Shown: positions 1 through 11,381 of the stretch, one piece after another
Numbering within the stretch: the stretch's first letter is position 1
Layout: every line of letters starts with the position of its first letter
Source of the DNA: Epithemia pelagica
Taxonomy: Eukaryota > Bacillariophyta > Bacillariophyceae > Surirellales > Surirellaceae
Assembly (NCBI GenBank): GCA_946965045.2
Contig: OX337229.1
Coordinates: 2,976,001 to 3,040,000, forward strand
Length of the DNA stretch: 64,000 nucleotides
Reading direction: 5' to 3'
The notes under the pieces: generated by a model
Databases searched by the model: none
What the model was told of the DNA's origin: nothing
The model's input: only the letters and a program-made list of their open reading frames with translations
Position numbers and translations under genes: made by a program

Positions 1-2609
1 TAGAACCCTTGCATCAAGGACATCGTACTTCCACTGATTGCTTGAAGACTTGTTCGTCTTAGTTTCGCCTGAGTCAGTTGAAGCGGCAATGCGAGGTTCT
101 TCATCATCCACAGATAACTTGACTGAGGATTCACCCGAGAACAGCCTTTCTGTTGTTTCGTCGATGTCAGAAATCATTTTCCTAACGCTATGTGAAAAAT
201 GTGCGGACTGTAACAGAAGACAAGCCATTGCCGGAGAGTGCTGACGAATGCTTATCACATCGTCACCGATTCTATAAAACCCGTTCTTTTCTGTCTTGTC
301 GTCCTTGTTCAGAGATTCAGATGATGGCACATCTAGCTCCAGTAGTTCCCCGAGCTGCACCGAAAGATTGAAAAAGCGAAAAAAAATACCACGGTTAGTC
401 GACAACCAGCAAGTATGGAATCTACGTCATAAAGACTGTTCCAGAAAGTGCCTTACATCCCGGATCCCATCCAATAGGCCGTCGACAGGAGCTTTATCAT
501 CAGCAACGCGACTTTCGAGTTCTCTCTGGGCTTCTCTCACACATTCTTCAGCTTGCGCTTTCACTCTTCTCAAGAGAACAATCTTACATGTGTCATCAAC
601 CACAAGAACACGTCGGTACGTCTTTAACGCTTCAGAGAACCTCCTATTCTCTAGGTGCTGCCTCATGATCACCGGGGCCTGAAGTACGGGCGCCACCCGT
701 TGCAAAACAGAAATGGAAGATTGCACTTTTCTGACTTCGGTGGTGTTGTCCAGAAGAGGACGAAATGACTTTTTCGCCTGAAACGCACATGACTCGGATA
801 TACCGTCAAGCTTGTCAATCCTTGCATTGAGACCTAGACCTACATCATTTTCCGAATTCGAACGGAACTCGTCAAAGCCCTCAGCGCACTTCACAAACAA
901 TGGGAAATTCTCACGGACAAGATTCTCAAGTTCCAGAACTTGGTTTTCCGTCTTGCCTGTACAATAAAGAAGACAAGGTTGAGTTTCCACAAACCAGAAG
1001 CATGGGGGGGGGGGGGGGAATGAAATGAGGAGAAACTTGTACTTACTGGATAATCTGTCAAGAGAACCCACCAACTTGTCAAAGCTAGCATTTCGATGGA
1101 CCAGCGTCAAGAAGAGAATGGGATCGAACTTGGGTGATGTTGGAAGGACAGACTTTTTTAAATTGCTACTACTCTCCATTGCTTCCAGTCCACCCAAATC
1201 TTCAATCAAGGCTTCGATCGATTCCTTCTTCGCTGCAACATTTTGCACGGTATCTTCTTTTCCAGTCGTTTGAGCCTTTTTTAATTCCTCTTGAACTTCT
1301 ACCAGGGCTTTTTCAATTTGTTCCGCCTGCTTCTTTTCAATATCACGAAGATCAAATTCATCCTTCACGATGCCTAGCGGATCCTTCCCTAGAACTTTCT
1401 TCTTTTCTGATTCTCTTTCCTGCTCTTCCTTTTCAGCCTCTTTTGAGTCTCGGACAGTCACATGCTTACCCGCCCTCGCAGCAGAGGCAGCCCTTGCTTT
1501 TTGCTCTCTAGCTAGCTGACAGTCTTCCCATCTTACAGCAACGGCACCTGCTGAAACTGCTGACACGTCTCCAGCCTTCACGGCAGACTTTAATTCCTTT
1601 GCCATATCTTTTCGCCGCTTCCGCAAAGCTCCCACGACGTCGTCATCGTCTACATCACCAACATCTTCATCTTCTTCCTCGTCAAAGTCATCTGATTCAT
1701 CATCATCATCATCTACATCTTCTACAAGGTCATTCATTCCTTTCGATGTGTTGACTTTGGTTGCCACTGTGTCTTGGCGATTCTTGTTAGAGCGTTCCTT
1801 TGCTTTGGCCGCCGCGTTCTTCTTCAATATTTCACGGTCTGCGGCTGGAACATGACGCGAAACCCACTCTGTTTGTCATAAAAAGATTTCGTGTTGAGAG
1901 AAGCCATCATCCAAGTTAGTGAGAGGTTATTGTCTTACTTTCAAACTCTTGTTGAGCCTTCGTGCTCCGTGGAAGAAGCTCATCAAGCGTGATGGGCGAC
2001 TCAGACTCTCCATCTTCCGATAGGTGACTCTTTAGAATAAGCAGGATGATATTAAACGCCTCTAATCGGGCTCCACCACGATCATCTCCACGACAGTGTA
2101 AATCTAGCCGAATATGTTCATAATACTGCACAGGAAGGGACAAGAAGGACGTAGCGAACAAGTTGAGCTCTCCTTTCTTTTGCCCTGCCTCTTTCCAATC
2201 GAGAAGTAATTGTTTACAAAGTTCCATGGCTTGTCGAGCCGATCGTTTCAATGATCCATCGTTCTTTTCTGAAGACGAAGATCCACAGGCCTGCATTAGG
2301 CCGTACAATCCAATAAGAGTATCATCGTCCGGATCCAGGTAAGCAGCGGGTGCGGCATTTCCTAAAAAGAAAAGAGGAAGATCATCATCATAAAACTCTG
2401 GAGATTTCTAAAGTTGAACAGGAGTGAGCGCAAGAGGAGATTTCCGCAGAAGACGATTCAACGGATCAACCTACCCCACCAATTACATAGTTTCGGAACT
2501 TGGTCAGGGCTCGGACGCGATCTCCGTGTTTTCCACGGTCGGGATCAAGCTTCCTAAGCAAATTCTTGATCTCCATGGAGGAGCGGTCGGCGTTCTTGTC
2601 GTCGCCCAT
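1..2609 (-). CDS. SEC5: Exocyst complex component 2 (Sec5/EXOC2-like), 3' end outside window
   Basis: Sec5 is a subunit of the exocyst, which tethers secretory vesicles to the plasma membrane. Proposed exons on the minus strand are 2609 to about 2480, 2361-1939, 1868-1047, 956-457 and 354-1. The introns at 1869-1938, 957-1046 and 355-456 have GTAAG-type donors and AG acceptors, and each keeps the frame open. Skipping them would insert low-quality residues or stops. The first junction is uncertain because its best phase-matched donor is GTGGGG. The Sec5-like core begins with a stretch reading FDPILFLTLVHRNASFDKLV and continues with LENLVRENFPLFVKC and VLQRVAPVLQAPVIMRQHLE, in the order seen in the Sec5 family. 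Ahead of it lies a long N-terminal extension with helical armadillo-like text, an acidic D/E run and a charged coiled coil. No IPT/TIG domain is evident. The frame stays open to position 1, so the C-terminal part lies outside. Family call fairly confident; exact exon ends less so. Confidence 0.75.
1004..1018. repeat. G15 homopolymer inside an intron
   Basis: A run of 15 G on the plus strand lies within the 957-1046 intron of the Sec5-like gene, so it is a C run on the coding strand. It sits in the pyrimidine-rich part of the intron. Homopolymers of this length are often mis-sequenced, so the exact length is unsure. Confidence 0.9.
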
Positions 2610-3383
2610 GGTGAAGATTGTTTCTTTGTATGAAAGGATGCATCCACAGTCCAAAGACAAACAAGATGGCACCTCCCTCCAACTCCAATCTCGCACCTAC
2701 CTAGAAACGGGGCGACCCACCCTAATTTTAGGGGAAATCAATCCCGTGCTCTGTGCTCTCGAACCTCGAATCCAGCAAGTGTATATTATTTAAGACTGTT
2801 CTGATCGGATCAAATGGAAGGATTTCTAAAAATCCCTCTCTCGAGATATCGCGCTCCAAAGTTTTTGGGTTGCGCGCGGCTCGTACCCCTAAGGTCATTC
2901 ACGCGCGCGACTCACGTAGTCTTCCTACACCTGTGCAACACAAACCCCATTAGGGTTTTCAATACTAGAATTTCGTTGGGCGAACTTTAACCAAATAAAC
3001 AGAAATGGATATCTCTATTTCAGAAGACATATAGAGGCTTATCTGAAAGAGCATCAAAAGACGATTCGATCTATATGTTTATCTCCGATCCGACCCTTAC
3101 ATTTTAATCCTGCCATTTGAGCCGATCAGTCTTATTTTCTCTAATCAAAGTGTGACTGGATACTGTCTTCTGAATACTTCCTTTTACTATAAACTAATAA
3201 GTACAAGAGCAAGAGGGATCGCCCCCAGATGATCCTGAGTCCTGAGTGCCCCGTATCACATCACCCCAAGAACGCCACTCTCACCTATTTGCCCATTCAC
3301 TTCAAGTAAACGCAGCTATCGTGAGACCAGACTCTGTCAAACCAGTTTAAGAAGAAGTTCATAAAACCCATATGAATTGAAAG
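2610..3383. other. Intergenic, divergent promoter region
   Basis: About 770 bp separate the start codons of the head-to-head Sec5-like gene (minus) and CXXC-PHD gene (plus). It must hold both promoters and 5' UTRs. No convincing ORF, RNA gene or clear core promoter motif was seen; the 2900-3300 part is relatively AT-rich. Confidence 0.6.
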
Positions 3384-5315
3384 ATGCAGCGTAGTCTTCG
3401 TCCGAAACGGAGGAATCCTGTCGCAGCGACTGTTCGTAAGCAACCGCCACCGCAAACAAACAAAAGAACTCGTTGTGGTCAATGTCCTCAGTGTCTCGCT
3501 GAAGATTGCGGAAAGTGCGAACACTGCCGACTCAAGAAGAGATTTGGTGGAAATGGCACCTCAAGGAATTCCTGTGTTCATCGCAGATGTGTTGCGATTC
3601 ACGGATCGGAAGAACAACAACGCTTTAGCAACTCCAATGGCTCATTACCAAGCGTCGCCTCGGCGCGCCCAGCAAGCGTCCCTTCAGCTGCTACCCCTCG
3701 GACTCGAAGAGGATCAGTGGGGGACGCCTCAGTAAGACAGGGAGACCCTGGCTCATCTTCTGACACAAACAACAAAGGACTGGCAACAGCTTCGTCGAGA
3801 AAGAAAAACCCTAAAAGACCCTTTCCGGAAATATCCACTTTGGAAAGGTCACTATTGGCTGGGAGCAAGGATCCTCAAAAGGAAGAATCAACGGAGCCCC
3901 ATGCCAAAAAACGAGGCTTTAAAAGCGGCTCACAATTTCGGAGAATCTTTGGTCGCATCCCACCCCCGAATCCCCTTGTTGGAGCTTGTGCGTTGTGTCA
4001 AGATGATAGCAAAGCCGAGACCGTATTGCTTTGCGACGGAGAGGGCTGTGAGAGAGAGTATCACCTAAGTTGTGCAAACCTGGATGAAATTCCCTCTGGT
4101 GACTGGTTGTGTGTCGACTGCCATCCAATAGGTCCCGGAACTGAAGCCTTGATCAACTATCTGGATTTCGTCGAAGAAAAACGGGGTGAATACGAGCATA
4201 GTCAACTCTTCGTACACAGCCTCGTTCAAAATGATATTGAAGGCAAAAGCACAAGCATACCCATGTCGGAACTCGAAAGGACGCTAACGTTAAGCGAAAA
4301 TTCATCTCCTGATCGATGGTTAGGCAAGCCTATCTGGATTCGTGTTCCCAAAGTTGAAGGCCACGTTCCAGGAAGGATTGTAGATCATCGGACTATCCAA
4401 TCTTCAGAAAATTCCCTCATGGAACATTCATTTCTTGTGCGGTTCGCAGCAGGTCACTACGAAAGGAAAGAGAGTTTTACGCGATGGATGTTCTTGGAAG
4501 AGCACCAGTTACTGGTGGGTGATCGTTTTGTGTTGGCGAGGAAAACTTCAGGCTCTCTACTGCAACCGGCTCTTGTTTATCTACGGACGACACGGGAACT
4601 CGTTGCGGCTTCGATGGAAAATACAAAATCTGTTGGAGGAGAGGGACGAAGTCCAAACATTGTGAAATTGATCGGATCAGGTGACCAGTCCAAAGTAAAG
4701 TCTTTCTCCAAATCTCCGAGACAAAAGCATTCTCCGAAACAAGAAAAAATATCCAAAAGGAGCCCCAAGGATACCCGCCCCAAAGACAAAAATCGTCAGC
4801 CGCTATTAGTTTCGTTCTTTGCGCCGTCGTATGATAAAGAATTTGAATTGGTCCACTTTGTGGATGGTGCAAGCATGCCGTTCCCTGGGGAGTTTTTTTC
4901 GTTGCAAGCTTTGACGGAACCCGAGTTGCGACCCCCAGAGATCGCCGCTGCTTTGGTGGAACACCAAGAGCAACAGCAAGTAATCAAATGGAAATCTATC
5001 AACATGGGAAATCCATCGCATACTAGTGCATTGAAAAGTCAAGACTACTTCACATTACCCCCTCTGGTTCCCCGCGAAGGCAAGGAATATGTGGGACATG
5101 TTGCACCGGGCGAATTCGAGAATACACTCATGACAGCGTCGGGCAATCTTCACGCACAACCATGTCCTCTCGTGATGAGAGGACTCGACCACGAATATGT
5201 TATGAAATTGTTGCACAGGAATAATGCGTCAATCGAACCAAGCAAAGAACTGGCAGCAGGTTTGTCGTGCACGATTGTGCCATACAAATGGCCCAATGAA
5301 CCTTCCAACACGTGA
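3384..5315 (+). CDS. CXXC zinc finger plus PHD finger chromatin protein
   Basis: This 643-residue single-exon protein combines two chromatin-reading modules. Residues 31-69 form a CXXC finger with eight cysteines in the canonical order (CGQCPQC, then DCGKCEHC, an RFGG in place of the usual KFGG, then two distal Cys). In animals this domain binds unmethylated CpG (DNMT1, MLL, CFP1). Residues 202-246 form a PHD finger (C4-H-C3, with LLCDGEGC and DWLCVDC), a histone-tail reader. A conserved-looking stretch follows at about 310-380 (RWLGKPIWIRVPK onward) that could be a Tudor/PWWP/BAH-like fold, but I cannot assign it. The region between the fingers is Ser/Lys/Pro-rich and basic, fitting nuclear localisation. 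There is no methyltransferase or SET domain, so it is a reader or recruiter rather than an enzyme. The start is the first ATG and is followed by a basic N terminus. The gene is divergent from the Sec5-like gene. Confidence 0.85.
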   Translation: MQRSLRPKRRNPVAATVRKQPPPQTNKRTRCGQCPQCLAEDCGKCEHCRLKKRFGGNGTSRNSCVHRRCVAIHGSEEQQRFSNSNGSLPSVASARPASVPSAATPRTRRGSVGDASVRQGDPGSSSDTNNKGLATASSRKKNPKRPFPEISTLERSLLAGSKDPQKEESTEPHAKKRGFKSGSQFRRIFGRIPPPNPLVGACALCQDDSKAETVLLCDGEGCEREYHLSCANLDEIPSGDWLCVDCHPIGPGTEALINYLDFVEEKRGEYEHSQLFVHSLVQNDIEGKSTSIPMSELERTLTLSENSSPDRWLGKPIWIRVPKVEGHVPGRIVDHRTIQSSENSLMEHSFLVRFAAGHYERKESFTRWMFLEEHQLLVGDRFVLARKTSGSLLQPALVYLRTTRELVAASMENTKSVGGEGRSPNIVKLIGSGDQSKVKSFSKSPRQKHSPKQEKISKRSPKDTRPKDKNRQPLLVSFFAPSYDKEFELVHFVDGASMPFPGEFFSLQALTEPELRPPEIAAALVEHQEQQQVIKWKSINMGNPSHTSALKSQDYFTLPPLVPREGKEYVGHVAPGEFENTLMTASGNLHAQPCPLVMRGLDHEYVMKLLHRNNASIEPSKELAAGLSCTIVPYKWPNEPSNT

Positions 5316-5683
5316 GAGTGACCACAAGAGATACGCTTAGTGTTACTACCACACAGCAGAACGAAGCAATGAAACAGAATCTATCCGCGAGAAAAATTGA
5401 GAGATGCTTTGAAACGGGCATAGAATCATTATAATAGACTGAGAGGAAGCTCCCTCGAACGTTGGATTAAACTAGGTATACAATAGGATGGACACTCTCC
5501 GGAGGGAATCTCGTCTGATCGCTGGGTAAGCAGTGGAGAATCCTCACAAAAGCTGGAAACGTGTGATGGCAGTACACACACATGTCTAGAGTCACTCGAC
5601 TTGCAATTGAGTTGTGGTTGCAGTTGTGTTTCGGTGTCATGCCATGTATGTATATATAAATCTGTGTTTTGGTCTGTCTTTTA
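5316..5683. other. Intergenic, convergent 3' ends
   Basis: This stretch lies between the convergent CXXC-PHD gene and the DUF1517 gene and should contain both 3' UTRs. No gene or clear structured element was seen. Confidence 0.6.
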
Positions 5684-7084
5684 CTAGACGGTCCGTAGTT
5701 TGGGATAATCGGCAATGACATCTCGGAGGGTCAAGGTTTCCGATCGATCTTGCGGGGTCCACAAAATTTCGGCACTTTGCAAACAATCCGCAACCTTGAC
5801 ATTGGCGGCAATGCGTTGCAAGGCTTGTTCCACGTCCGCCATGGATCGAATGGTTGGCAAGCTGGTGGAATCGCCGTCCAGGGCAATCACCAAGGTCACC
5901 ACGGCCACCGTCGCCTTGTCACCACGACTCGTACTACTGCTACTCGATGATGATGAAGTCGTTAAACTCGCGTCGCCGGAATAATTGACACCACCGTATT
6001 GACTGACGGTTTCGTGTTCAAATTTTCCCCGTTCTTGCACGGCGCGAACATTAAAGTTTCGTTGCGCCGGTTCGATACTCGAAAAGTGTTGGGATTCGGC
6101 ATGGGCCGACACAATCGAGGCCTTGCGTCGCAAGAGTTCCAAGGCGACTTGACTGGTCAAGTTTTGAAGGCCCACCCGCGAATCGGTCCGAGCCGTTTGG
6201 GCCAATCGATCCAAAATGGACAAGAGAGAATTCCGGTCGTCACGATTGGGAATTTCCAAGGCCACACTGAGTTGGGCGACCGTGACACCGGGTCCCAAGG
6301 CTGACGACAAGGTATCTGAGGACGATGACGTCCAAAAGCCACCCGTCTCGTCTACGGTACGACTCATGGCATTGCCGAACGAGGAGGTCACGGCCGACAA
6401 GGCCACAAAGGCAAAGCCTCCGAAAAAGAGCAAATCAAAAAAGGAGGGTCCCCGCACATACGGGGCTGCCAAGACGCCCGGTCCACCGACAATGGGTGGT
6501 GGACCGTAATAGGAGGGTCCGGGCACTAGGGGCACAATGGGTGCAATCGTTACCCCACCACTCCGATAGCCGCCGCCCCCATAATATCCTCGACTACCAC
6601 CACCGTAATACGAACTGGCACGAGGTACAGGACGACTCATGCGAGGTGCCGCCGATCCAAAGGATCCACCCATGCGACCTCCCGATACGGCCGCCCACGC
6701 TGGATCGGGAGACAGGAGTGTCAAGGAAAGTGTCGCGGCCAAACAGAGTGTGGCCAGGATGGATGGCAGAGACACTGAAGAGGAGGATGACGACGACGAG
6801 AGGGACTGGGTCCAGTCCTTCCAGGCGGAAAGCAATACCGGAGTCGGATTCTTGGTGGTTGTTGGTGTTGGGCGAGCAACAGGTTCTGGTTCTTGTTGTG
6901 GATCCAAATCCTGGGAGGAAGAGGTTGCCATTGGAACCAACATGGGTGGTGATGGAACGGATCGAACCAGACGTGAGGAGGAGGAGGAGGAGGAGGATGA
7001 CAAGGCCGTGAATGCCATGGACCAGGACGGAATCTCCCCTCCTAGTACCAGAAGCAGCAGGACAAGGCGAGACTTCAGAACCAT
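5684..7084 (-). CDS. DUF1517 family protein (FLAP1-like), plastid-targeted
   Basis: The C-terminal half matches the DUF1517 family as I recall it. It has a GGRMGGSFG glycine/serine start, a Gly/Tyr/Pro-rich segment, one membrane-like helix (FFDLLFFGGFAFVALSAV) and a soluble domain ending in TLRDVIADYP. The plant member FLAP1 is a chloroplast membrane protein involved in acclimation to fluctuating light. I place the start at the ATG at 7084. It gives a hydrophobic signal peptide (VLLLLVLGG) and then cleavage before an F in SMA-FTA, the bipartite diatom plastid signal, followed by a Ser/Thr-rich transit-like stretch. A second hydrophobic segment (about residues 120-135, ending PAWA) could be a thylakoid-type signal or membrane anchor. 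An in-frame upstream extension to 7162 exists but would put residues ahead of the signal peptide. Long Ser runs are encoded by TCC/TCG repeats. The predicted site is plastid, membrane-associated; its biochemical role is unknown. Confidence 0.82.
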   Translation of the reverse strand: MVLKSRLVLLLLVLGGEIPSWSMAFTALSSSSSSSSSRLVRSVPSPPMLVPMATSSSQDLDPQQEPEPVARPTPTTTKNPTPVLLSAWKDWTQSLSSSSSSSSVSLPSILATLCLAATLSLTLLSPDPAWAAVSGGRMGGSFGSAAPRMSRPVPRASSYYGGGSRGYYGGGGYRSGGVTIAPIVPLVPGPSYYGPPPIVGGPGVLAAPYVRGPSFFDLLFFGGFAFVALSAVTSSFGNAMSRTVDETGGFWTSSSSDTLSSALGPGVTVAQLSVALEIPNRDDRNSLLSILDRLAQTARTDSRVGLQNLTSQVALELLRRKASIVSAHAESQHFSSIEPAQRNFNVRAVQERGKFEHETVSQYGGVNYSGDASLTTSSSSSSSSTSRGDKATVAVVTLVIALDGDSTSLPTIRSMADVEQALQRIAANVKVADCLQSAEILWTPQDRSETLTLRDVIADYPKLRTV

Positions 7085-7763
7085 GATGATGATGATGAGA
7101 ATCAAATGAAAAAAGCACGGATCACTAGAGAGTGATTTCCAACAGCACAATGGATGTAACACAACTACTGTTGTTTGGTTTTATGTGACAATACGAATGA
7201 AGGCAATCTTTCGATGACACGTGTTGCTCCAAGGGTATTTGACACCCTCCAAGAACAACAAGAACAACAAGAATAACAACGTGATTTGACGAAACGAGAC
7301 TTCACTGTCTCGTCAAGGATGATGTTGGAATCCTCCAAGATCTTGTCAGCTCTCCCATTGCGACAAAAAGCGAAGAAAAGAACTCCAAGGAACAATCTGT
7401 CACCAACCATGAGCGACCGCACCGTGGGTTTGGGTTGTGGGACGGATTTGGTCTTGGTCCGGGTCGGGATCATGCGGACGTCGGACAGACCATGTTGTAG
7501 TACGTGGTGGTACTCCCGCGCTTTTCTTTGGGGGATACGCTGCACCACAAAACTTGAGATCGCACATACAAAGAGGACCACACAAAAAAATAAGCGATTG
7601 CATTGGGAGAAGAGACAAACCCATTTTTCGACAGAGATCCACAAAACGTTTTGGATTTGTTGGGAATGCCAACACAACCCCACACCAACAAGAGAACCAT
7701 TGATTGATTAAGTTTCTCTTCTTGGTGTACCGATTGATCCTCGTTTCTCACGACCTAAACACC
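7085..7763. other. Intergenic, divergent promoter region
   Basis: About 680 bp lie between the head-to-head DUF1517 and PHD genes. Open frames exist on both strands here, but none has family resemblance or sensible composition. The segment near 7255-7280 has a short AACAAGA tandem-like run. Confidence 0.55.
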
Positions 7764-10700
7764 ATGCCACGAAAGAAAACCACCACCAAGAAACCACCAA
7801 TGAGTGGCGGTACCAAAGCTCCACCCACACAGGACGACGACAACGACATGAAGAAAGTATCGTCCTCTTCCCAGGATCAAGACCTCAAGGTACCACCAGG
7901 TGAGTACGGATCGAGCGTCCATGAGACGATTTCTTCAAGAGCCTGTGCCGACCATGCCCCCGTTGGAACTGTCGTGTCGTCCTTTCGTTTCTGTCCTCAC
8001 GCATTCTCATTGGGTCTTGCGCACTTGGATTTTGGAAACGTTTGTAGAAAAGGATCACAGGAACCACCAGGACAAGGAGGAGGAGGACGACGACGAAGAC
8101 GAAGAAGAAAATGATGAATGGAAGGTTGCCGCTTGCTGTTTGTGTCATTGTGGGTTGGATTACAGTGATCGTGCCGCCTTTTTCAAGGCAGATCGTGAGG
8201 AAGACTACAGTCAACGCGTTTTGGACTATCTCGAGCAACAGTCCACGAGCAATAACAACAGCAACAACAATAACAATAACAAGGACCAAGACGACGACGA
8301 CGCACAATCGTGGTCCTCTTACTTTTTTCGACCCACCGATCCCTATCTCCCCTCCCAACTCTACGACAAACACAATGCCTTGGTCTATTGCGATGGTTGT
8401 AACCGCATGTATCATCAAAAATGTCATTTTGTACCACTCATTGTCTTGCCCAAGAAAAGTTGGAAGTGCCTCGTCTGTCAATCTCTGGAACAAATGCCAC
8501 TCGTCTACACACGCACCAAACGTCTCTTGCAACAACAGCAGCAACAAGAAAAGCCAGGTACCACGGCCAAACCCACCAAGGGACCAGCCAAGGCAAAAGG
8601 CAAAGCTGCCTCGAAACAACAATCGACGTCACGTGCTTCTTCCTCCTCCAAACGAGGATCCACCACCAAAAAGTCGGAACCCACTTTGCAAGTGTCCACC
8701 GTGGCCGAATTGGAAGCCGAACGACACCAATGGATGACTCGGATTGTCCCCCACCAGTCACAACTATTTGTCTCCCCTCCCGTCGCGGCCGCCCGTCCCT
8801 GGGAAGAGCAATGGGAATCCTTGGTGCGCGATTGGAAATTGGCCCTGTGGCAGACGGAATTGTCCACCAAATGGAAACAAGCCCTGGCCCATCCCACCAG
8901 TACGTACCGGTTGGCCGAAACGGCCGCCACGGCCTTGACCAGTACACAAAAGAATCGATCCATGCACATTGCCAGTTCAGCCACAGTCTCGCAAGAATTG
9001 GCCCAAACCTTGGTGCGCTTATATGGCGCACGACTGCAATTTCGAGATTGGTGTTTTCATCTCGATGCCATTCGACGATCGACCAATACCGCCTGGCATG
9101 CGCTCCACCAATTTTGTCGTCAAACCCAACAATCGGAATCGGGACGAGAATTTGTTGAACGCGTCCTCTTTCCCTTTGGAACCAGTCATAAGCGACGGAT
9201 TGAACCACGGACGGCCGAAATGAAAAAGGCACTCTTGGAACAAAATGATGTGCATGCCATTCCAATGGAAATTTTCCTCCCAAAGGACAAACACTGCCAG
9301 CCAGTATCCAAATCCAAGCGACCCAAATCCACCCAAAAGACACCACCACAACCACCTTCTCCTACTCACAATAAGGGAAGACGAAGCAAACGAGGCATGC
9401 GGAGCGACCAGGATCATGCCGCTCCCCCAAACGACGACCCAAAGGACGACGACCCAAAGGACGACGACCCGGACAGTGATGGAGTGACCCTGGACAATCT
9501 ACAATGTTGCATTTGTCACACGGATCATGCAACGGATGAAAATGATTTGGTCATGTGCGATGGGATTGGTTGTTACCGCGCCTTTCACATGAAGTGTGTC
9601 AAACCAGCCTTGACCATGGCCGATGTGGAACAGGAAGACGATGATTGGTTCTGTCCCCTTTGTCGAACCCTGTCCCAAACACTCTTGTCCGTTCAAGTGG
9701 AATACATGGGAGAAGAATGGGAACAAGAACGATACGAACAACAATACAACAAAAAGTCTAGCACGAATACGGACACGGATTCGCACAAATCCTGGGACAA
9801 ACCGCACGAAGTCTTTCCGACCGCCGAGCAAGATTATGCCGCCGCGTGTCAAATGAAACAAGGGTTGCGGAATAAGGCTACCGATGATTTGATTGCACGC
9901 ATTCTGGGTGTGGATCAATTGTCCGATCATGATTCCGACGATGAAGTGGAGGATGGTCATTTTGATTTGGATTCCTTCCAACGGCGACGACGGCGACCCA
10001 AGGTGGGTGACACGAATGACGACAATGCCTCCTCCTTGTCCAACCAGAGTCTTGCCGACGACAAGGACGACGACGAGAGTAGCCATTCGAGTCAAGCCAC
10101 CTTGGTGGAAATGTCCAGTGTCGAACTCGAAATTGGAAAAGGCGAATTGGATGCCCTGTCCAAAGCATCTTCCGATGAAGAGGACGACGACGACGAGGCG
10201 AATGATTCCACTGACCGACGACGACGGCGGCGAAGCCCACGGCGACGTGTACGGACCGCGAATGACGATACAGAGAAGGAGAGTTCCGACCAATCGCCGA
10301 CTGGGAACACGACCAAGAATGGTGCCATGGCAGTGGCGAATTTGGGTGATTTCAACGAAGGCAACATTATTCAAGGAAAGCGTGGTCGTAAACCAGTCGA
10401 TTATATTCGTTTGAATGAAGCCATTTTTGGACATGTATCGGATCGTGAGGCCACGCAATACTTGGACGATGCCGATGACCACCACGAACCCATGGACCAA
10501 AACACCAAAGAGCATGAACAGGACAGTGACAACAATGACAGTGACAGCGATAATGACCAAGAGGAGGATGACGACAATGACACTCTTGACAAAGCTGATG
10601 ATACCGAACACAATGACGATGAGGGAAAAGTGGAGACCTCAAAGAATCCAACGAAACGAAAGCAAACCAAAGGCACCAAACAACAAGAGATGTCACCAAA

Positions 10701-11124
10701 AGGTAAACGGACCACCAAAGCAAATTCAACAACCAAAGACACCACGTCTGGGGCTAATCACTCCTCTCCCAATCGCAAGCGGAGAAATGGTGTGGCTGGC
10801 CATTCTGACCAAAAGGCGAAATCGCCAAGCTCTCACAAGAGACGCGGCACTTCTACAGCATCTTCGCCAGGGAAAAAAGGCTCTGCCACTCCTACTACTG
10901 TCTCAAAGCGAAAGAATGGAACTCTTCAATCTACTCACAACGGCAAAAAGCGTAGCATTGAAGGTGTTCGGACACCGACGACGCCATCGGCAGAGAACGG
11001 AAACAAAAAACGAAAGTCTACTGCTGTGTCGTCCGACAAACGCAATGCTAAAGCGGGGAATCGATCCAAAACCTCTCGTAGTACTACCAAAACAAAGAAA
11101 AAGTCAACCACCAAGGAAACCTGA
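7764..11124 (+). CDS. Nuclear protein with two PHD-type fingers and acidic/basic tail
   Basis: This gene has two exons, 7764-7899 and 8048-11124, giving about 1070 residues. The 148-bp intron has donor GTGAGT and acceptor TTTGTAG, and the split codon reads Glu. The first finger has its two Cys pairs separated by a long insert containing a poly-Asn stretch; it resumes at LVYCDGCNRMYHQKCHF and ends KSWKCLVC. The second, at about 9505-9663, is a standard PHD (CCICHTDHATDENDLVMCDG, then CYRAFHMKC and DWFCPLC). Downstream are dense Asp/Glu runs, a KRGRKPVDYIRLNEAIFG motif resembling the tail of plant PHD/homeodomain proteins, and a long Lys/Ser/Thr-rich basic tail. This fits a nuclear histone-tail reader. 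No catalytic domain was seen. Acidic and Asn runs come from GAC/GAA and AAC repeats. The start at 7764 is the first ATG of the frame leading into the intron. Its partner complex is unknown. Confidence 0.82.
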
Positions 11125-11381
11125 GGACATGTACGCTTCAAAATCTCGCTTTCAAGTCAAATCTTGGCATTTGGAAAATGCTCAAAAGGACGAGCTACCT
11201 GAAGAGAGAGCCATAGGATAGACCGACTGTTCGATGTTGCAGCCATTGCATGCGCAGCGACCCACAAGGGGTCATGTCATGCTCATAAGTAGACGGAACT
11301 TTCTTCTAGTCTTTCGCTGCACTTTCGAGGCATTTATGCGAAACTTTTCTAGGCTTGAAGTCAGCGTAGAGTTTCCTACTT

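Noticed and set aside
7165-7683. 172-codon minus-strand frame in the spacer between the DUF1517 and PHD genes
   Set aside because: Cys/Phe/Ser-rich with no family resemblance, and competing frames exist on the other strand; it is more likely promoter DNA.
7885-8622. Apparent membrane protein frame on the minus strand
   Set aside because: The hydrophobic runs are the reverse complement of poly-Asn/Asp codons of the PHD gene.
9499-10611. 370-codon minus-strand frame antisense to the PHD gene
   Set aside because: Its Val/Ile/Phe-rich composition comes from reverse reading of GAC/GAA repeats; it contains no recognisable domain.
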